This document shows, in pieces, positions 34,625 to 47,085 of a stretch of 64,000 bases of DNA. Position numbers and translations under genes: made by a program. The number at the start of each line of letters is the position of its first letter. The stretch's first letter is position 1. Source of the DNA: Panagrolaimus kolymaensis (taxonomy: Eukaryota; Nematoda; Chromadorea; Rhabditida; Panagrolaimidae). A model generated the notes under the pieces. The model worked only from the letters and a program-made list of their open reading frames with translations. It was not told the origin of the DNA and made no database searches. The stretch lies in NCBI GenBank assembly GCA_028622995.1, contig JAJQJQ010000006.1, positions 5,022,001 to 5,086,000 on the forward strand, written 5' to 3'.

Positions 34625-37600
34625 TTTGTCTCCTAAAAAATTACAGCATTAACAAAATATAACGTAAATCAATAGTTTATAAATATGGCGGTGATTGACA
34701 CGAATAAAGGCCTAAATAAAAGAGCAGATAAAAAATTACAAAGCAATGAGAAGAATTTTTTATGTACTGATTAGGCTGAAATCTAAATACGGTGGTGCTT
34801 GAACATTCTCTTCAAGAGTCTCTTCTATTTTGTATTTTGTTTATTATGAAGTTTATGTAGCAGAATACGGTTGAAGTTTATATTTTTAAATGCCATTAAC
34901 TTTGCTTTTATTAATTTTTAGTTTGTAAAAATTGAATTTATTTATTTACTTTTTGGGAAGTGTGTATGTAGTAATAAATACGTTGAATCAAAAAAAAGAG
35001 AGTTAAAAAAAGATTGAACTGCGTCAAAGATTATTATTCAAAGCATTGAAGCATTAAAATAACTGACTTTTTTTATTTTTATTAACAACTTTTGGTAGTA
35101 AAGAGAAAGGGATTTTTGATTCTTTTTTTACGTAATAATAATGTCGGAAAAATGGATAATGTTCACTTCATGTTTTCTTTTATTTTTATTTTTTTTTGTT
35201 GACGGAAAGAGAAAAGTTTTTCCAAACATTGGAAAAGGATGCTTTCTTGCTTTCTCGTCCTTTGTTTGATGGCCATAAAAATGCTTTTTCTTTTATGCCT
35301 TTTGAAGTTTTTCCATACAAAAAAATATGACGATGCTAAAATGTTTTGTCATTAGTATTCAATGTCGTCTATGTTCGTCGTTGCTTAAAATTTTAAAAGT
35401 TGTTGAAAAAAGAAAAACTATCCGGTTCGATTGATTGAATCGTGGTTATTATTATATTGCTGATAAAAGAAGCCTTTTCACCTCCCATTTTTCCATGCTT
35501 ATCAGTGATGACCGATGTTAACATTTTTTCTTTCTTTTGCAAAGACACTCATATGTACCTTTTTCCAATGAGACTCGGTTGCCTTTTAAATTTGCCAAGG
35601 CGGCAAACACTACTTTGCAGAACGAAGAAGGGTTCGTTCCAGCTGTCGCCAATTTAAAAGAAACCTTTTTTTGTTGTCCTCAAATTTGCATGCAATCAAT
35701 CAAATCGCCTCCTTGAATTCGGGACACTCAATGGTCAATTACTCCGAAAAAGCAGCTGGTCGCTTTTCACTTGCTTTTTTTAAGGATGGAAAAAGCTGCG
35801 TTCAATCAAATTTTGAGGAATCAAAATAGGCGTTAATGAGAGAAGAAGAAGGAGGAGAAAAATAAGACAAGAGTTTAGTCTCGCCTTTTTTTTTTATTTC
35901 TGCCGATTATTTTTTATTTTCGCACTTGCCTAAATAATTTTATGTTTAACGACTAAAAGTCCCATGACAAGCTTTTTCTTTTAAAATATCCTATTTCAAA
36001 AAAAATATTCTTTTTTGGCAAAACTAACAAATTTTCGCGCACCTCTCCTTTTTTTAAATAACTAACTAACACCAGACGCCGCAACTACCACCACCGCTGC
36101 CATCGCTGCATCATTGTTAATTTATATCTTTTTTCTTTGTGCCCTTTAGCTTCGGCTGGTTTAAGATCGATTCCGGAAAAAAGGGTGGAAGTCGTAAAGC
36201 CAGCCAGTCAGCTGTGGACTGCTGTTGCGGCTGCTTTAGTTGTTGCCACTTTTGAAGCAAAGTGCAAGCTAACGTTGTTAGTGCTTTTTTTTCAATTCAA
36301 AGCTGCCTTTAGGCAGAGACCACTTAACTTTTTCTTTGGTGCACATTTTTTTTGCCATTCGAAAATTTTCAAAACTAATTTTAAAGTAAAAAAAACAATA
36401 GAATTTTTTAAACTCTTTCTATTTTGTGTCAGGTGTTTTAAATAACATTTAAATCCTTTGAAAGGATTAATTTCATTCATATCTTTGAAGCCTTCGCCCT
36501 CGATTGACCTTTGGATTTCATCTTTTTTTTCTGTCGAAGGATTTTCTTTTTAGCAATAATTTTTGGGTTGCCACTTTTTTTTGTTGCTTGTTCTTTAAAA
36601 GCTGTCATTTACTTTATTGCAAAAAAAAATGAAAAAAGCGTTTATCTCTCTTTTGCCATCCCCATTTTTATACTATTGTTTATATAAAAATATAACACAT
36701 AGACAATTTAGTTTGTGAAATAAAAAATTGCGTGTATTTGCTTCATTCCCTCAAAAAATAAAATAGGAGAAGAAACGCCATTATTGCTGTAAAGGAATGG
36801 ATGGAAAGGCAGAGGCCACATTTCATTTCAGCATTTTTACGGCTCCTTTTTTTATAGATAGTTAGTTTTATTTTTCCCTTATGTGAAACTAGAAACATTT
36901 TTCTATCTCCTTTTTGATGTGTTCTTCAAAGCCTTTTCTTATTTGTTTTGTCTTTTTACATGCCAAATTTACACAAATACAAACGCACCGATAACTATCT
37001 TCGAATAAGCAAACTATTTTTTCTTCTTAGATTTAGTTTTGATTTAAAAAGCGTGGCCGAAACTTCTTTTTTTTTATTCGAAAAATGCTTTTGGGAATTA
37101 CAAGTTAACTTACATTATGACATCCAGATTTTTTTAGCAAAAATAATTTTTTAATCACAATTTAGAGAAAAAAAATTATAAATCTTCTATGTAGGCAGGC
37201 ATTTTTCCTTTCACTCGTAAATAATTTTTTATGCTTTCATGTGTTAAAAAATAAAGTCTCACGATTGTTACCGTACCAACAACTACTTCCTTGTAACATA
37301 CACTTAAAGCTTCTGAAAAAAAAAGCCTTGCTTTTAACATCCTTTTAAAATTTTACGTTCGTGAAAAGTCATTTTTTAGTTGTACAGTTTTTTTCTTGAC
37401 GTCAGCCGCCAATATTCCGTTTCTTTTTTTTGTTTCCATTAAAAAATTGCCTTATAAAGAAAGAGAGAAGAAGGAAGACATCAACAGCAAAAAAATTTCT
37501 GTTCATACTTTTGTTTTTTATTTCTCGTTTCATTTTAATCCTTCACAGCAAACATAAAATTCTTCTTCAAAGAAGATAAAAAACGGATTTATTCTTTTTT

Positions 37601-38222
37601 TAGTCTTTTTTATTTATGGCCAATTTTTTATTGGACTCAAAGCTCCCATTTTCTCGCAGATTACTGTTTTTACTTTTTGTTAGAAAACATTTTTATTTGA
37701 AATTGATTCATTTTTTTGTTTGTACAAAAATGTGTTTTTTTTTCCACGCTTTTATTTCTTGAAAGTTTCTTATTTCCATTTTTGTAATCATTGGCTTGAT
37801 TTTTTTGCCTCATGTGAAGCAACCGTGCGGGCACTATCGTTAATAGAATTTTTAAAAATGATTTCAAACGTGTTTTTATTGATTTATATAGTTTTAAATT
37901 TAAAATTTACAGGGTGTGTGGAGTCCTGAGATTAAGTTGGTCAAGGGTCAGGATCAGCTGTTTCTTGTATTTTGGTGAGTCGAGGCTTTTTTTAATACTG
38001 TTGCCTTTTATCCAAAATTGGCACAACTAAAATTTAAACTAAATATTTTGCAACCAAAAATTCCAAAAGAAATGTAATTATGTGGGGCATTACTTAATGG
38101 ATACATTAATAATCATGGAAATTTCAATTCATTTCACCTTTTTTCAGCCCATAATCAAAGTGCTAGCAGCAAAATCATCTTTCAACATTGCTTGAAAGGG
38201 TCGAGCCGCGAAGGCTATTGCC
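34625..38222. other. Long intergenic region upstream of FUT8
   Basis: 3.6 kb without a gene I can support. It has T-rich tracts, a GC-richer patch at 36060-36260 with CCACCACCG/GCTGCC, and an imperfect inverted repeat CTTTTAAATT at about 35584 and 35653. A perfect CRE-type palindrome TGACGTCA stands at 37397-37404, some 820 bases upstream of FUT8. Spliced 5' UTR exons of FUT8 may lie at 37910-37980, where GTGAGT follows a GC-richer stretch. Confidence 0.35.
37397..37404. promoter_or_regulatory. CRE/bZIP-type palindrome TGACGTCA
   Basis: A perfect 8-base palindrome bound by CREB/ATF/XBP-class bZIP factors in animals. It could serve FUT8 (a Golgi glycosylation gene) but chance occurrence is possible. 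Confidence 0.3.
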
Positions 38223-41200
38223 ATGAAATCTGGCACCCTTGGATTTTGGATACGTTGGGGGATTTTTGGTGCAATCTCAGTTTGGACGATTGTATTATTT
38301 ATTATTTCTAAAGATGTTTTACGTGTTGAAAATAATAGTAAGTTAGTACCAACTGAAAACGGTAGCGAAATAATTTGTCCTAAAGAGTTATTATTGATTT
38401 TTTTGAAAGCAAATCTTTCTACTTTTTTAGTGTAATTTGATTTTTTGATTTTTAAAAATTATTTACAAATTCTTTCGGAAACCTTTTAGAAGTAATGAAC
38501 TAAAAAGTTTCCATAAAATAAGAAATAAAAGAAATTAATCCTTGTTTAAAACAAAATATTCCTTTTCAAATACATTTTTTTTCTCTATGGCTTCTTGAAG
38601 ACTTATTTTCTTAATTAGCCAGTTAAGATTGAGATTAAGAATTATGTAGCCATTTGAACTTTGCTGCAACCAGGAATTAAAGAATAGTAAAGCAAAAATT
38701 ATTTTTTAACAAAAATCAACTTTTCAGATAATAACAATGGAGATAAACTAGCAATAGAAAATGAACTGATTGAAGTGAGGCAAAAACTTTCGCTATTACA
38801 AAATGAAAATAAATACCTCAAAAAAATAGCTGATGAACGTGAAAATTTATTAAAAGAAAAGCATAGCGGAAAATTTGGTAATAAAATACAACAAAAAGAG
38901 GATGAATTAATTGGAAAATCAATAGTCGATGAAGGAGAAAATCTTTATACTCTTGAACATGAGGTAAGAGCTTTAAACTAAACTTCGTTTCAAGGCTAAA
39001 AGATATAAATAAATTTTAGGTAGCAAAGAGGTCACTTGATAATAATATAAAAGAAATTTATTATTATATTTTTAAATTTATTGAAACCCATAATTCAACA
39101 GAACTTTCTTCATTTGGAAAGCGATCATTGGAACAACTTTTAGCCCTTTTAGCAGAATCAACTAATTTTTCTGAAAGTGTTGATAATGCTGGAAATTGGC
39201 ATAAAACCAGCCTCGATAAACTTACATCAAAGATTCAAAATCGTATCGAACAACTTCAACATCCTGCAGACTGTACAACTCAAAGATTGCTTATTTGTGA
39301 TTTGAATAAAGGTTGCGGGTTTGGTTGTCAACTTCATCACGTAGCTTATTGCTTCGTAGTTGCCGCAGCAGCCAATCGAACTTTAGTTCTTGAAAATGAT
39401 GGAACTTCTTGGAGATATTCTTCAAAAGGATGGGAATCCGTATTTCTTCCAGTTGGAAGTTGCAAAATGTCAAACTCGGGCATTCAAGGATCCGTATCAT
39501 CACATTGGAATGGTATCAATCAAAAAGAACGAGTTGTTCGACTTCCCATCGTTGATGGACTTTCAAATCGACCTCCACATTTACCTCTATCATTTCCAAA
39601 ACAAATTCAAAATGAAATTCTCAAACATCATACTAATCCTCCAGCATATTTTATTTCACAGGTAAAACAAAAACTTAAAACTTTATTAAAATAATTACAA
39701 AATTGTTTTTTACAGTTTATATGGTATTTAATGAGAGGAAATGAAATTATGGAAAAGACAATAAACGAAGCTGAGGCAAAAATTCCATTTGGAAAAGGTG
39801 AGTGATTAGTGGTGGTTGAAGAAATTTAAGAAAATTTAGAATAAACATAAGTTACAAAAGACATTATGAGAGTTATGGTAGAAAGTTTAAGGCCCACGGA
39901 TGAATTGCAACGATTTCTTCCACATGTGTAATAGCTTCCATAACCGGGTCGGCCAGCGCATTGAGCTCGAAGGGTTTCAGCATTACTTTGAGGATCATTA
40001 TAATCAACGCAACCTTTGCTAATATAGGGATCTGGAAAGAAAATGAATTATGATTAAATTTTTTTAAAGATTTGGCTTCGAATAAAAAAGATCCATATAC
40101 ATATAATTTAAAGTTTTAAAAGATTACTCAAAACCTTTATATATAAAATGCAAATATTTTAAGATTAAAAAACTCATTTTTGCACACCCGAAAAAAGGCG
40201 CTTCTCACATTAATAACCAAAGATTAATATTAAACTTACTCGCACCCATGCAAACAAATTTAAAGCATTGTCCTACATAAGCAGGACATTGAAACTTTTG
40301 ATTTGAAATTGCAACATAATCATTAGCATTTTGAGTTAATCGATAACACTCGATCGCGAAGCTAACTTGAAGCATTGACAATAAAATAATTGCAACGATA
40401 ATTTTCTTCATTTTTATAAAAAAAGATTACAAAAAGAAGATTTAAAAGACCGACCAAAAAAAAAAGCAACAATTTGAAAGATCAAAATAAAAAGTCACTG
40501 TGCATGAGATTTAACTAACAAAAAAAAAGAATTTAAATGGATGCTATTTTTCTAAAGTATATCGTCGCATGGCAACTTTTAGATGGTTTCTAAGCAAGCG
40601 ATATATCGTGTCAAAATAACACGAAAAACATAGCTCAAGAATTCATAATATTTTGAAAGAGCTATTTTCATTGTTTGAAAAAAAAATGAAGGTCAAACAT
40701 TAAAATCCTAAAAAACAAAACAAATTTTTAACAACCAGCAAAAAGGAACCTAATTTTTTTAGATATTGTTGTTGGTATTCAAATTAGAAGGACAGATAAA
40801 ATAGGAACGGAAGCATCCTTTCATACAGTGGAAGAATACATGAAATGGACGGAACATTGGTTTAGAATTCAAGAGCTTCGTCGAAATGATACAAAAATTC
40901 CAAGAAAAATTTTTGTTGCCACTGATGATCCAGCTGCTTTTAAAGAAATTCGAGAAAAGTAATAATTTTTATTCACGTTTCTTTTATCAAAAGCATTACC
41001 ATAAAAATGAGACCAAAAAATCAAGTTAAAGAAATTCAAAAAACCACCATTTTAAAGTCATTATGTTTTCAGATATCCTGATTATCAAGTATTTGGTGAT
41101 GCCACGATTGCTCAAACAGCCCAAATGAATAGCCGCTATACTGATTCCTCTCTTTATGGAGTCATCATTGACATTCAAATGCTTTCTCGTTGTGATTATC

Positions 41201-41535
41201 TCGTTTGCACATTCAGCAGTCAAGTATGTCGAATGGGATTTGAATTGATGCAAGTTCGACGAGGTGATGCTGGACATCTCTTTCATTCCCTTGATGATAT
41301 TTATTATTATGGTGGGCAACATAGTCATGAAGAAGTTGCCGTGCTTTCTCATACACCCAATAGCGACGACGAATTTGAATTTAAAGTTGGTGATAAAATT
41401 GGTATCGCTGGAAATCATTGGGATGGCTTTTCAAAAGGTGTTAATCGTCGAACTGGAGAACCAGGGCTTTATCCAAGTTATAAAACTCGTGAGGATTGGA
41501 GAATAGTTGATTTTCCATTATTTAATAATTTATAG
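38223..41535 (+). CDS. fut-8: Alpha-(1,6)-fucosyltransferase FUT8
   Basis: A Golgi type II membrane enzyme that adds core fucose in alpha-1,6 linkage to the first GlcNAc of N-glycans, using GDP-fucose. Six exons (38223-38337, 38728-38963, 39020-39661, 39716-39797, 40763-40958, 41073-41535) give 577 residues, equal to the vertebrate length. A short cytosolic N-terminus and one membrane span (GIFGAISVWTIVLFII) are followed by a coiled-coil stem (about residues 45-120). The catalytic part has CGFGCQLHHV, the GDP-fucose signature VGIQIRRTDKIGTEASFH, ATDDP and the CTFSSQVCRMGFELMQ block. A C-terminal SH3 domain (FKVGDKIGIAGNHWDGFSKG, then GLYPSYK) is typical of FUT8 only. The 965-base fourth intron contains an antisense gene. 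Confidence 0.96.
39826..40411 (-). CDS. Ly6/uPAR-like GPI-anchored small protein nested in FUT8 intron 4
   Basis: Two exons on the minus strand, 40411-40240 and 40031-39826, give 125 residues. The first 19 residues (ending LQVSFA) are a signal peptide. The mature part starts IECYRL and has ten cysteines, among them CPAYVGQCFKFVC, GCVD and YTCGRNRCNSS; a terminal CN is the hallmark of Ly6/three-finger domains. The end (LKLSTITLIMSFVTYVYSKF) is a hydrophobic tail without a cytosolic part, as in GPI-anchor signals. The entire gene lies within intron 4 of FUT8 on the opposite strand. Function unknown; nematode Ly6-like proteins include receptor and channel modulators. Confidence 0.72.
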
Positions 41536-42745
41536 GTTTTTAATAATTGCTTTCACTTTATAAAATATCGAGTGCCACGTAAAGTGCTTTTATAATTTTA
41601 GTCATTTCTTCTTTCACTAGTCTCATTTTAAGATTTTTCTTTCGGGGTTTATTAATAATAATAATTTAAAGAAATAATAATTTTTAATAAGCTTTTTTTT
41701 GTTGATTTAGTTATTTTTAAAAATTGATTTTATGGGAGACCAACGCATAGTAAGTCGCAACCTTAAGTAACTAAATGCAACTTTCATTCAATTTGTGCAA
41801 TCTTGGCTTTAATTAATCTTCCAGCATTTCTTGCTACCCTTAGCTTTTACCCATCTCAAATAAATATTCTTTAACCTTTTATCTACTTTACTTTCCAAAC
41901 AGCTGATCCATGCAATAAAGATACTTAACTTTTAGTCTTCAAATCTTTCGTGCATTTTTTTTTATTACAAAAAGTAACTATCTCAACAACCCCATGATTT
42001 TCACAAGTATTTCTTTCTACGTATTTCTATCTATTTTCTCTTCTTCTTGCCACCACCACTAAAGTCTGAATGAATTACTTTTTAGACATTTAATTATTTT
42101 TTTGTTTGTTTGTTTCATTTTCCACGGGTTTTCTTTAATTGTTACTGCTCATCACATTCATTTCATATTGGAGTATTTTACCTTCGGTTAATAATAAAGA
42201 CTTTTATCATTTTTTGTTTTGTTTCTGGAAGCAATCATGTGAGTAAACAAAGAATAAAAATGAAACGACGACGATTATTTTGCAAACAAATAAAAACAGC
42301 AAAGTTTTTAGAAGAAAGAAAAAAGTGGAGCAATCGTTTTTGCACGAAGTCGATGATGGTTGAAAATGATTGGTGTAAACAAACAAAATGAGAAATTTCG
42401 ATGCACATTCCAAAGTTTACTTTTTTTTGTTTATCAATGTTTTTTCATGCTTTCCCATTTCATTATAATGCTTGCCATGTCTTGAGGCCATTCCAGCTGT
42501 ATCTTTCCAACCAACTGTTCCTTGACTCGCACAAAAAGAAATATATCCGAAGAAAATTTTTATTTACATATTAAAAAACGGGACATATATTAAAACAAGA
42601 ACACAAAGTGAAACATAAGAAAAATAAAGCTTTATGAGCTAAATATTAAAGGGAGACAATAAAACTTTTGGATCATAGATACAAAAAACAAAGAAGAAAC
42701 TTAGGGCAGAAAGTTGTTTTGTTTACTTGACCAGTAATAGATGAT
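41536..42745. other. Intergenic between convergent FUT8 and LEA-like genes
   Basis: AT-rich 3' regions. A 93-codon plus-strand frame at 42110-42391 and its antisense frame look hydrophobic/basic without splice or homology support. No gene is claimed. Confidence 0.4.
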
Positions 42746-43084
42746 TTAATGTCCAGCCTTGTCTTGAACTTTGTTTCCCATTTCTTTGATCTTATCTCCA
42801 GCAGCATCAGCCTTATCCTTAGCACTGTCTTTCAAGTCTCCAACTTTGTCAGCGGTGGCATCAGCAGCATCCTTGACTTTGTCAGCAGCCTTGTCTTCAG
42901 TTGATTTTTCACCAACTACCTTGTTCTGTAATAAGAGAAATGATTAACCAATGTTCTATAAAAGGGAAAAGGTAAGACTTACTTTAAGATCAGTGGCATA
43001 TTCTTTTGCGGTTTCAGCTGCACTAGCAATGCCTTCTTTGGCTTGTTCGAGGTAAGATTTTTCTTGGCACTTGTTGTCGCACAT
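42746..43084 (-). CDS. Small LEA-like hydrophilic stress protein
   Basis: Two exons on the minus strand, 43084-42983 and 42925-42746, give 93 residues. No signal peptide. The protein is almost wholly made of Ala, Lys, Asp, Glu and Gly in an 11-residue helical rhythm: YLEQAKEGIASAAETAKEYA, EDKAADKVKDAADATADKVG and DSAKDKADAAGDKIKEMGNK. This matches group 3 LEA proteins, which protect cells during drying, cold or osmotic stress. The Cys-containing start MCDNKCQEKS is unusual for LEA proteins and could allow disulfide or metal binding. Codon use is more GC-rich and G/C-ending than its neighbours (for example AAG, GAC, GCC), as expected of a highly expressed gene. Confidence 0.8.
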
Positions 43085-46000
43085 GATGAGAGAGATTTGA
43101 AGTAGTTTTGAAAATACGAAAACTAAAAAAGAATAAACAGATAAACAAAGGTGTTCAAACAAATGTAAACACGTGGAGAAAACAAAAAAACGCGAACAAA
43201 TAAACAACAACGAAAAGAAAAGACAAAAAAGCTTTATCCACTTTGAGAAGAAATAATTAAAGAAGTTTCAAATCGTTTTAAATTTATTTTCTGTGACTCT
43301 TTTTTTAGTGTCGAGTCAGCAATAGTATAGTGAAGAAAGAAAAAGTAGGGGAAGAAGCTTTTTTCTCTTTCTGTTTTTCAAAATGTTGGTATTGTCGATT
43401 CTGAAGGCTGCTTATATACGCTTTTTTGAGATGTTTACGACAAGCAAGCTCTAGAAGGCGGAGTCTTGTTGTTGTTTTTCTCTTTTGCTCGCTCCCTTAT
43501 GTTCTCTTATGAAAGAGAAGAAGAGAGAGAGAGAGAGGCTCGCGCGTGCCCGATCATCTCTATTTTTCCGAGCGAAGAAAAAAGGAGGAGAAAGAATTTT
43601 GGGATGGGCTAAAATTAAAACCCAGCACCCGCAAAAGAAAAAAGGCAATGAAAATAAAGGCTTATTTTGTTTTTGCTTTTGTTTGTGTGAATAATTTTTT
43701 TTGGAGTAAAACATAGAAAAATAGCAGGGAAGGAACATGCAGACAATGATGATGATGATACGGAAATGGATTATTTGGGAGCAACGAAAGACCCGCGAGA
43801 AAAGACATTCCACGTTGCTTTTTTCATAACGGATCAAAGAGCGAAGGCGAAGTACTCCAAGAAATAAACAAAATGATTCAAAAGAGAGGCACCCAACCAA
43901 CAAAACAACAATTTCATCGATTACCGCGGTTAAAGTCTAATATTAAGAAATTTAGTGTAAAGTTAAAAATATTAATGTTTATTGAAGTGACAAAAATGGA
44001 TAAGAGTGTCAGATGATTTTGTTTATGCCCCAATCATCATCTATATTTTTTGCAATATTTCAATGTAAAATGATGTGTTATTTTTGGCGTATATTATTTT
44101 TTCGTTAAAAATATTTCTTCTTTATTTTATTAACGCCTAATGAGAAGATGAGTAAGAATGGGAAAATTAAATGAAAAATGGAAATAGTTTGATTGTGTGA
44201 AAAGACAAAAAAAATATTATTATTCAAGAGCCAAAAAAGGGAACCACGGAAAAAAATAGACGAAAACCTTTGAAACAAAAAAAATTAGAAAGATGATTGA
44301 AGAAGTTGGAAAGAAAATTGGAAGGCTTTCATCTTTTACAATTCACTCGCCTTTGAAAAAGAGCGAGAGTCAAATTAAAATTTTTCTGTCAAAGACAAAG
44401 TTTGCGGCGTTTTCAAAACTTTTATTTACCAATTCTGGTATTTATTTTTTTACAGTTTTTTAGCTGAGTTAAACAACTTTAGTAAATATTATTTAAATTA
44501 AAATCTTTAATATTTCATAATAGTTTAATAGCAATCTAGCCATAGTAGTATAATCAAAAACCCCGTTTGGCTTAAATCAAAAAAAGTGAACAATAAAATG
44601 GTCAAAGCTTTTTTCTTGCATTCTACGAAAATATTTTCTTCGTAACTAACAACAACCAAGAAAAGAAATTGACCAAACATATTTGTTTATGAGCAAATAG
44701 AAAGAAAAATAGAAGAATGCTAGAAAAGCGACGCCCTTAAAGTTTTAGATTTTTGTGTAAACTAAAATAATGTAGTCGTCGAAAAAAGCTGGCTTGCTTG
44801 CACTTTAATTGGTCAAAAGAAGAACTTGAAAGAAAGTTCAAACAATGAATGATAAAAAAGATTTTGTGTTTTGAAGGTTAAAAAGAAAAAGAAAGAGAAA
44901 CTTCATTCTGGTATTTGGCTGTATTGAAGAATGCATTTTGTTTTAGACTCCGGAGAAGAATTTAGTGATGGAATTTAAAACGAACACTTTAGAAAAGCTT
45001 TTAATTGGGGATAAATCGGATGCCATAAAACCATAAAAAGTTTCAGATATATTAGGAAAGCTCTATTTCCAAATTTCTGCCACGTCAGTATAAATAAAAT
45101 CCATCGAGTTGGAAAATTTTTCAAATTCCTAAACAAAAGCAACATCGCCGCTTCTCTTTCAGCTTCAGAGTTTTTGGGTCATTTCAAGCTCCTCTTTTAT
45201 TGTGTTTTTCTTTCTTTCCTTTTTTTAGTAATATCCTTTTTTCTATTTTGCATTTTCTTTCTTTTTTCCTCTTTTTGAATTAGCTTTTTTAAATAAAAAT
45301 GGAGGGATAAAATAATTTTTCTTTTTCTCTATTTTTCTGCGTTTTTACTATTGCGGTTGAAGGGAGAATTGATGTTTGATGTCTTAAAGCATTTCATCCA
45401 TCCATCCGCTGAATTGAATGCAATGCAACGATGCTCTTTGAATATTTCGAAATAAACAACAGCCACCCTACTGGATGCTTTGGCTCCCTGCCTGCATGCA
45501 TTTTTTTTCTTCGTGTGTTGTTGCTTACTTTTTGTTCAAATTTTTGAGTGAGTTGTTTACGCGAACAACAACATTTATTCTTTAAAGTTTTGAGGATGAA
45601 TGTATTCTGGACAATAAACAAAATTTTGTACACACAATGGACGACGAAGAAAAAAAAAAGCAAGCGATAAAGAGAGATAACTGCAGATGGGTGGAAAAAA
45701 AGTTCGCGACAACAACAACCAAAGAGTTGTTAGATTGATATCGAAGAAAAAAATAAATATTTTTTTGTTTGAAAAGTTCCAGATGGTTGAAAAAGCTGTC
45801 ATAGACTCTTATGGTCCTTTTTTTGAATAGCAAGTTTGCGCCATTATCCTTCCATTGTCTTTAATATTTGGAGGATTTCAAATATAAACAATCTTTTGGA
45901 TTTTATGGGCGCAAAAAAGTATGAATAGTTAAATAAGTGTAAAATATTTGTTGATGGTTCAAGTATGTATTGCGATGCGATGATTTTGCGCTTTTCATTT

Positions 46001-46163
46001 CTGAGAGATGATGTTTGCTTTGATTCCATTTTTTTGATGAAACAAAGATTTCATTTTTACCAATTTCTATATACATATTTCTCGATTTGCTTTAGGCATT
46101 TAACTGACATCATTAGAATCTTAGTTACCAACCAATGTTTATCATTACAACATTGGTTTCAAT
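43085..46163. other. Promoter side of LEA-like gene and long gene-free stretch
   Basis: Upstream of the LEA-like gene on its strand are TATATAAG (about 43411-43418) and the FOXO/DAF-16-type core GTAAACA (plus-strand TGTTTAC at 43432-43438), then TTCTAGAGC near 43449-43457, a heat-shock-element-like half pair. A GAGAGAGAGAGAG tract lies at 43522-43540. The remaining 2.5 kb is AT-rich with no supported gene. A 9-bp perfect inverted repeat (ACCAATGTT/AACATTGGT, 46131-46157) lies at the edge of the MITE. Confidence 0.4.
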
Positions 46164-46508
46164 TAGGGTTGCCCTCCCCCCCCGTTTTTCAAAAAAACCG
46201 GGGAACGGGGAATCGTTCGGGGAGAAAATTTTTCGGGGACGGGGAGACGGGGAGAAAAACGGGGAGGATTTTGTTCGGGGACGGGGAGACGGGGAGTAAA
46301 AAAATTTTTTTCTCGTTAATTATTAAGAAAAATTTTTTTTTCTTGTATGCTTTTCATTGCAATTTTTTTTTCGGGGAGAAAATCCTTCGGGGACGGGGAG
46401 GCGGGGAGAAAAACGGGGAGAATTTTTTTCGGGGACGGGGAAGGGGACGGGGAACGGGGACGGGGAAACGGGGAGTCCCCGTCCCCGCGGGGGGGGAGGT
46501 CAACCCTA
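46164..46508. mobile_element. hAT-type MITE with G-rich core
   Basis: A 345-base non-autonomous DNA transposon. Its ends are inverted repeats of 22 bases, TAGGGTTG(C/A)CCTCCCCCCCCG, with one mismatch. It is flanked by a perfect 8-base target duplication GTTTCAAT at 46156-46163 and 46509-46516. An 8-base duplication plus TAGGG-type ends is the hallmark of the hAT superfamily. The inside consists of many CGGGGACGGGGAGA-like blocks separated by A/T runs, so one strand carries dozens of GGGG runs. Frames across it (Gly/Arg/Asp-rich) are not coding. No transposase is present. Confidence 0.88.
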
Positions 46509-46516
46509 GTTTCAAT

Positions 46517-47085
46517 GGCTCAGCTTTATCTTTCTTTCTTTTTTCAAAGAAATTCTTTTCATTGCTTTTATTTTTATTTTCTTCTCTTCTCTCGTTGCTG
46601 TTAGTAAACATTTTTCCTTTTTTTCAACGATGGCAAGAAGAAGAAATAAAAACGTGATGTAGCTATTTTAGTCTTCTCCATTATTTTTCTTTTTCCAATG
46701 TGAAGAAGAAAGGGGAAAGAGAATGTTGAGCTTTTATGTTGTTTTTTTCTTTTTTGTCGATAGAAAAAACCGAGCTCATTTTGGTTGTTGCCACATTCTT
46801 TCGGCGCAAAATTGACCACAAAAAAATAAAATGAAAAAAAGGGGTTAGTTATATTCAATTGAAAGAAAAGCTGGACACTTTTTGTTGTGTTGAGATAATA
46901 TAATAAGCCCACGTGAGTGAGTGAATTCATGACACTCTGAAGCTATCAAAGTAAAGCCACAAACAAAAAATTTATAATGCAAAAAGAAAGCAAAAGAAAA
47001 AAGTAAAAAAAAAGCAAAAAGAATAAAATTTATTTACACTTTTTGGCCTAGAACCAGAAAATTTTTATTTATTATTTATAATTGA
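46517..47085. other. Intergenic, no gene seen
   Basis: AT-rich stretch between the MITE and the 3' end of the minus-strand gene at 47086. Only low-complexity frames are present. Confidence 0.35.

Noticed and set aside
35580..35662. Imperfect inverted repeat considered as a microRNA hairpin
   Set aside because: Only about ten consecutive pairs form, then the arms mismatch, so a microRNA precursor is unlikely.
37720..37929. Frame ending MISNVFLLIYIVLNLKFTGC upstream of FUT8
   Set aside because: Looks like a signal peptide but stops at once and has no following exon; most likely an upstream frame in the 5' region.
45965..46657. Long Gly/Arg/Asp-rich open frames on both strands
   Set aside because: They overlap the G-rich hAT MITE and follow its repeats; composition is not protein-like.
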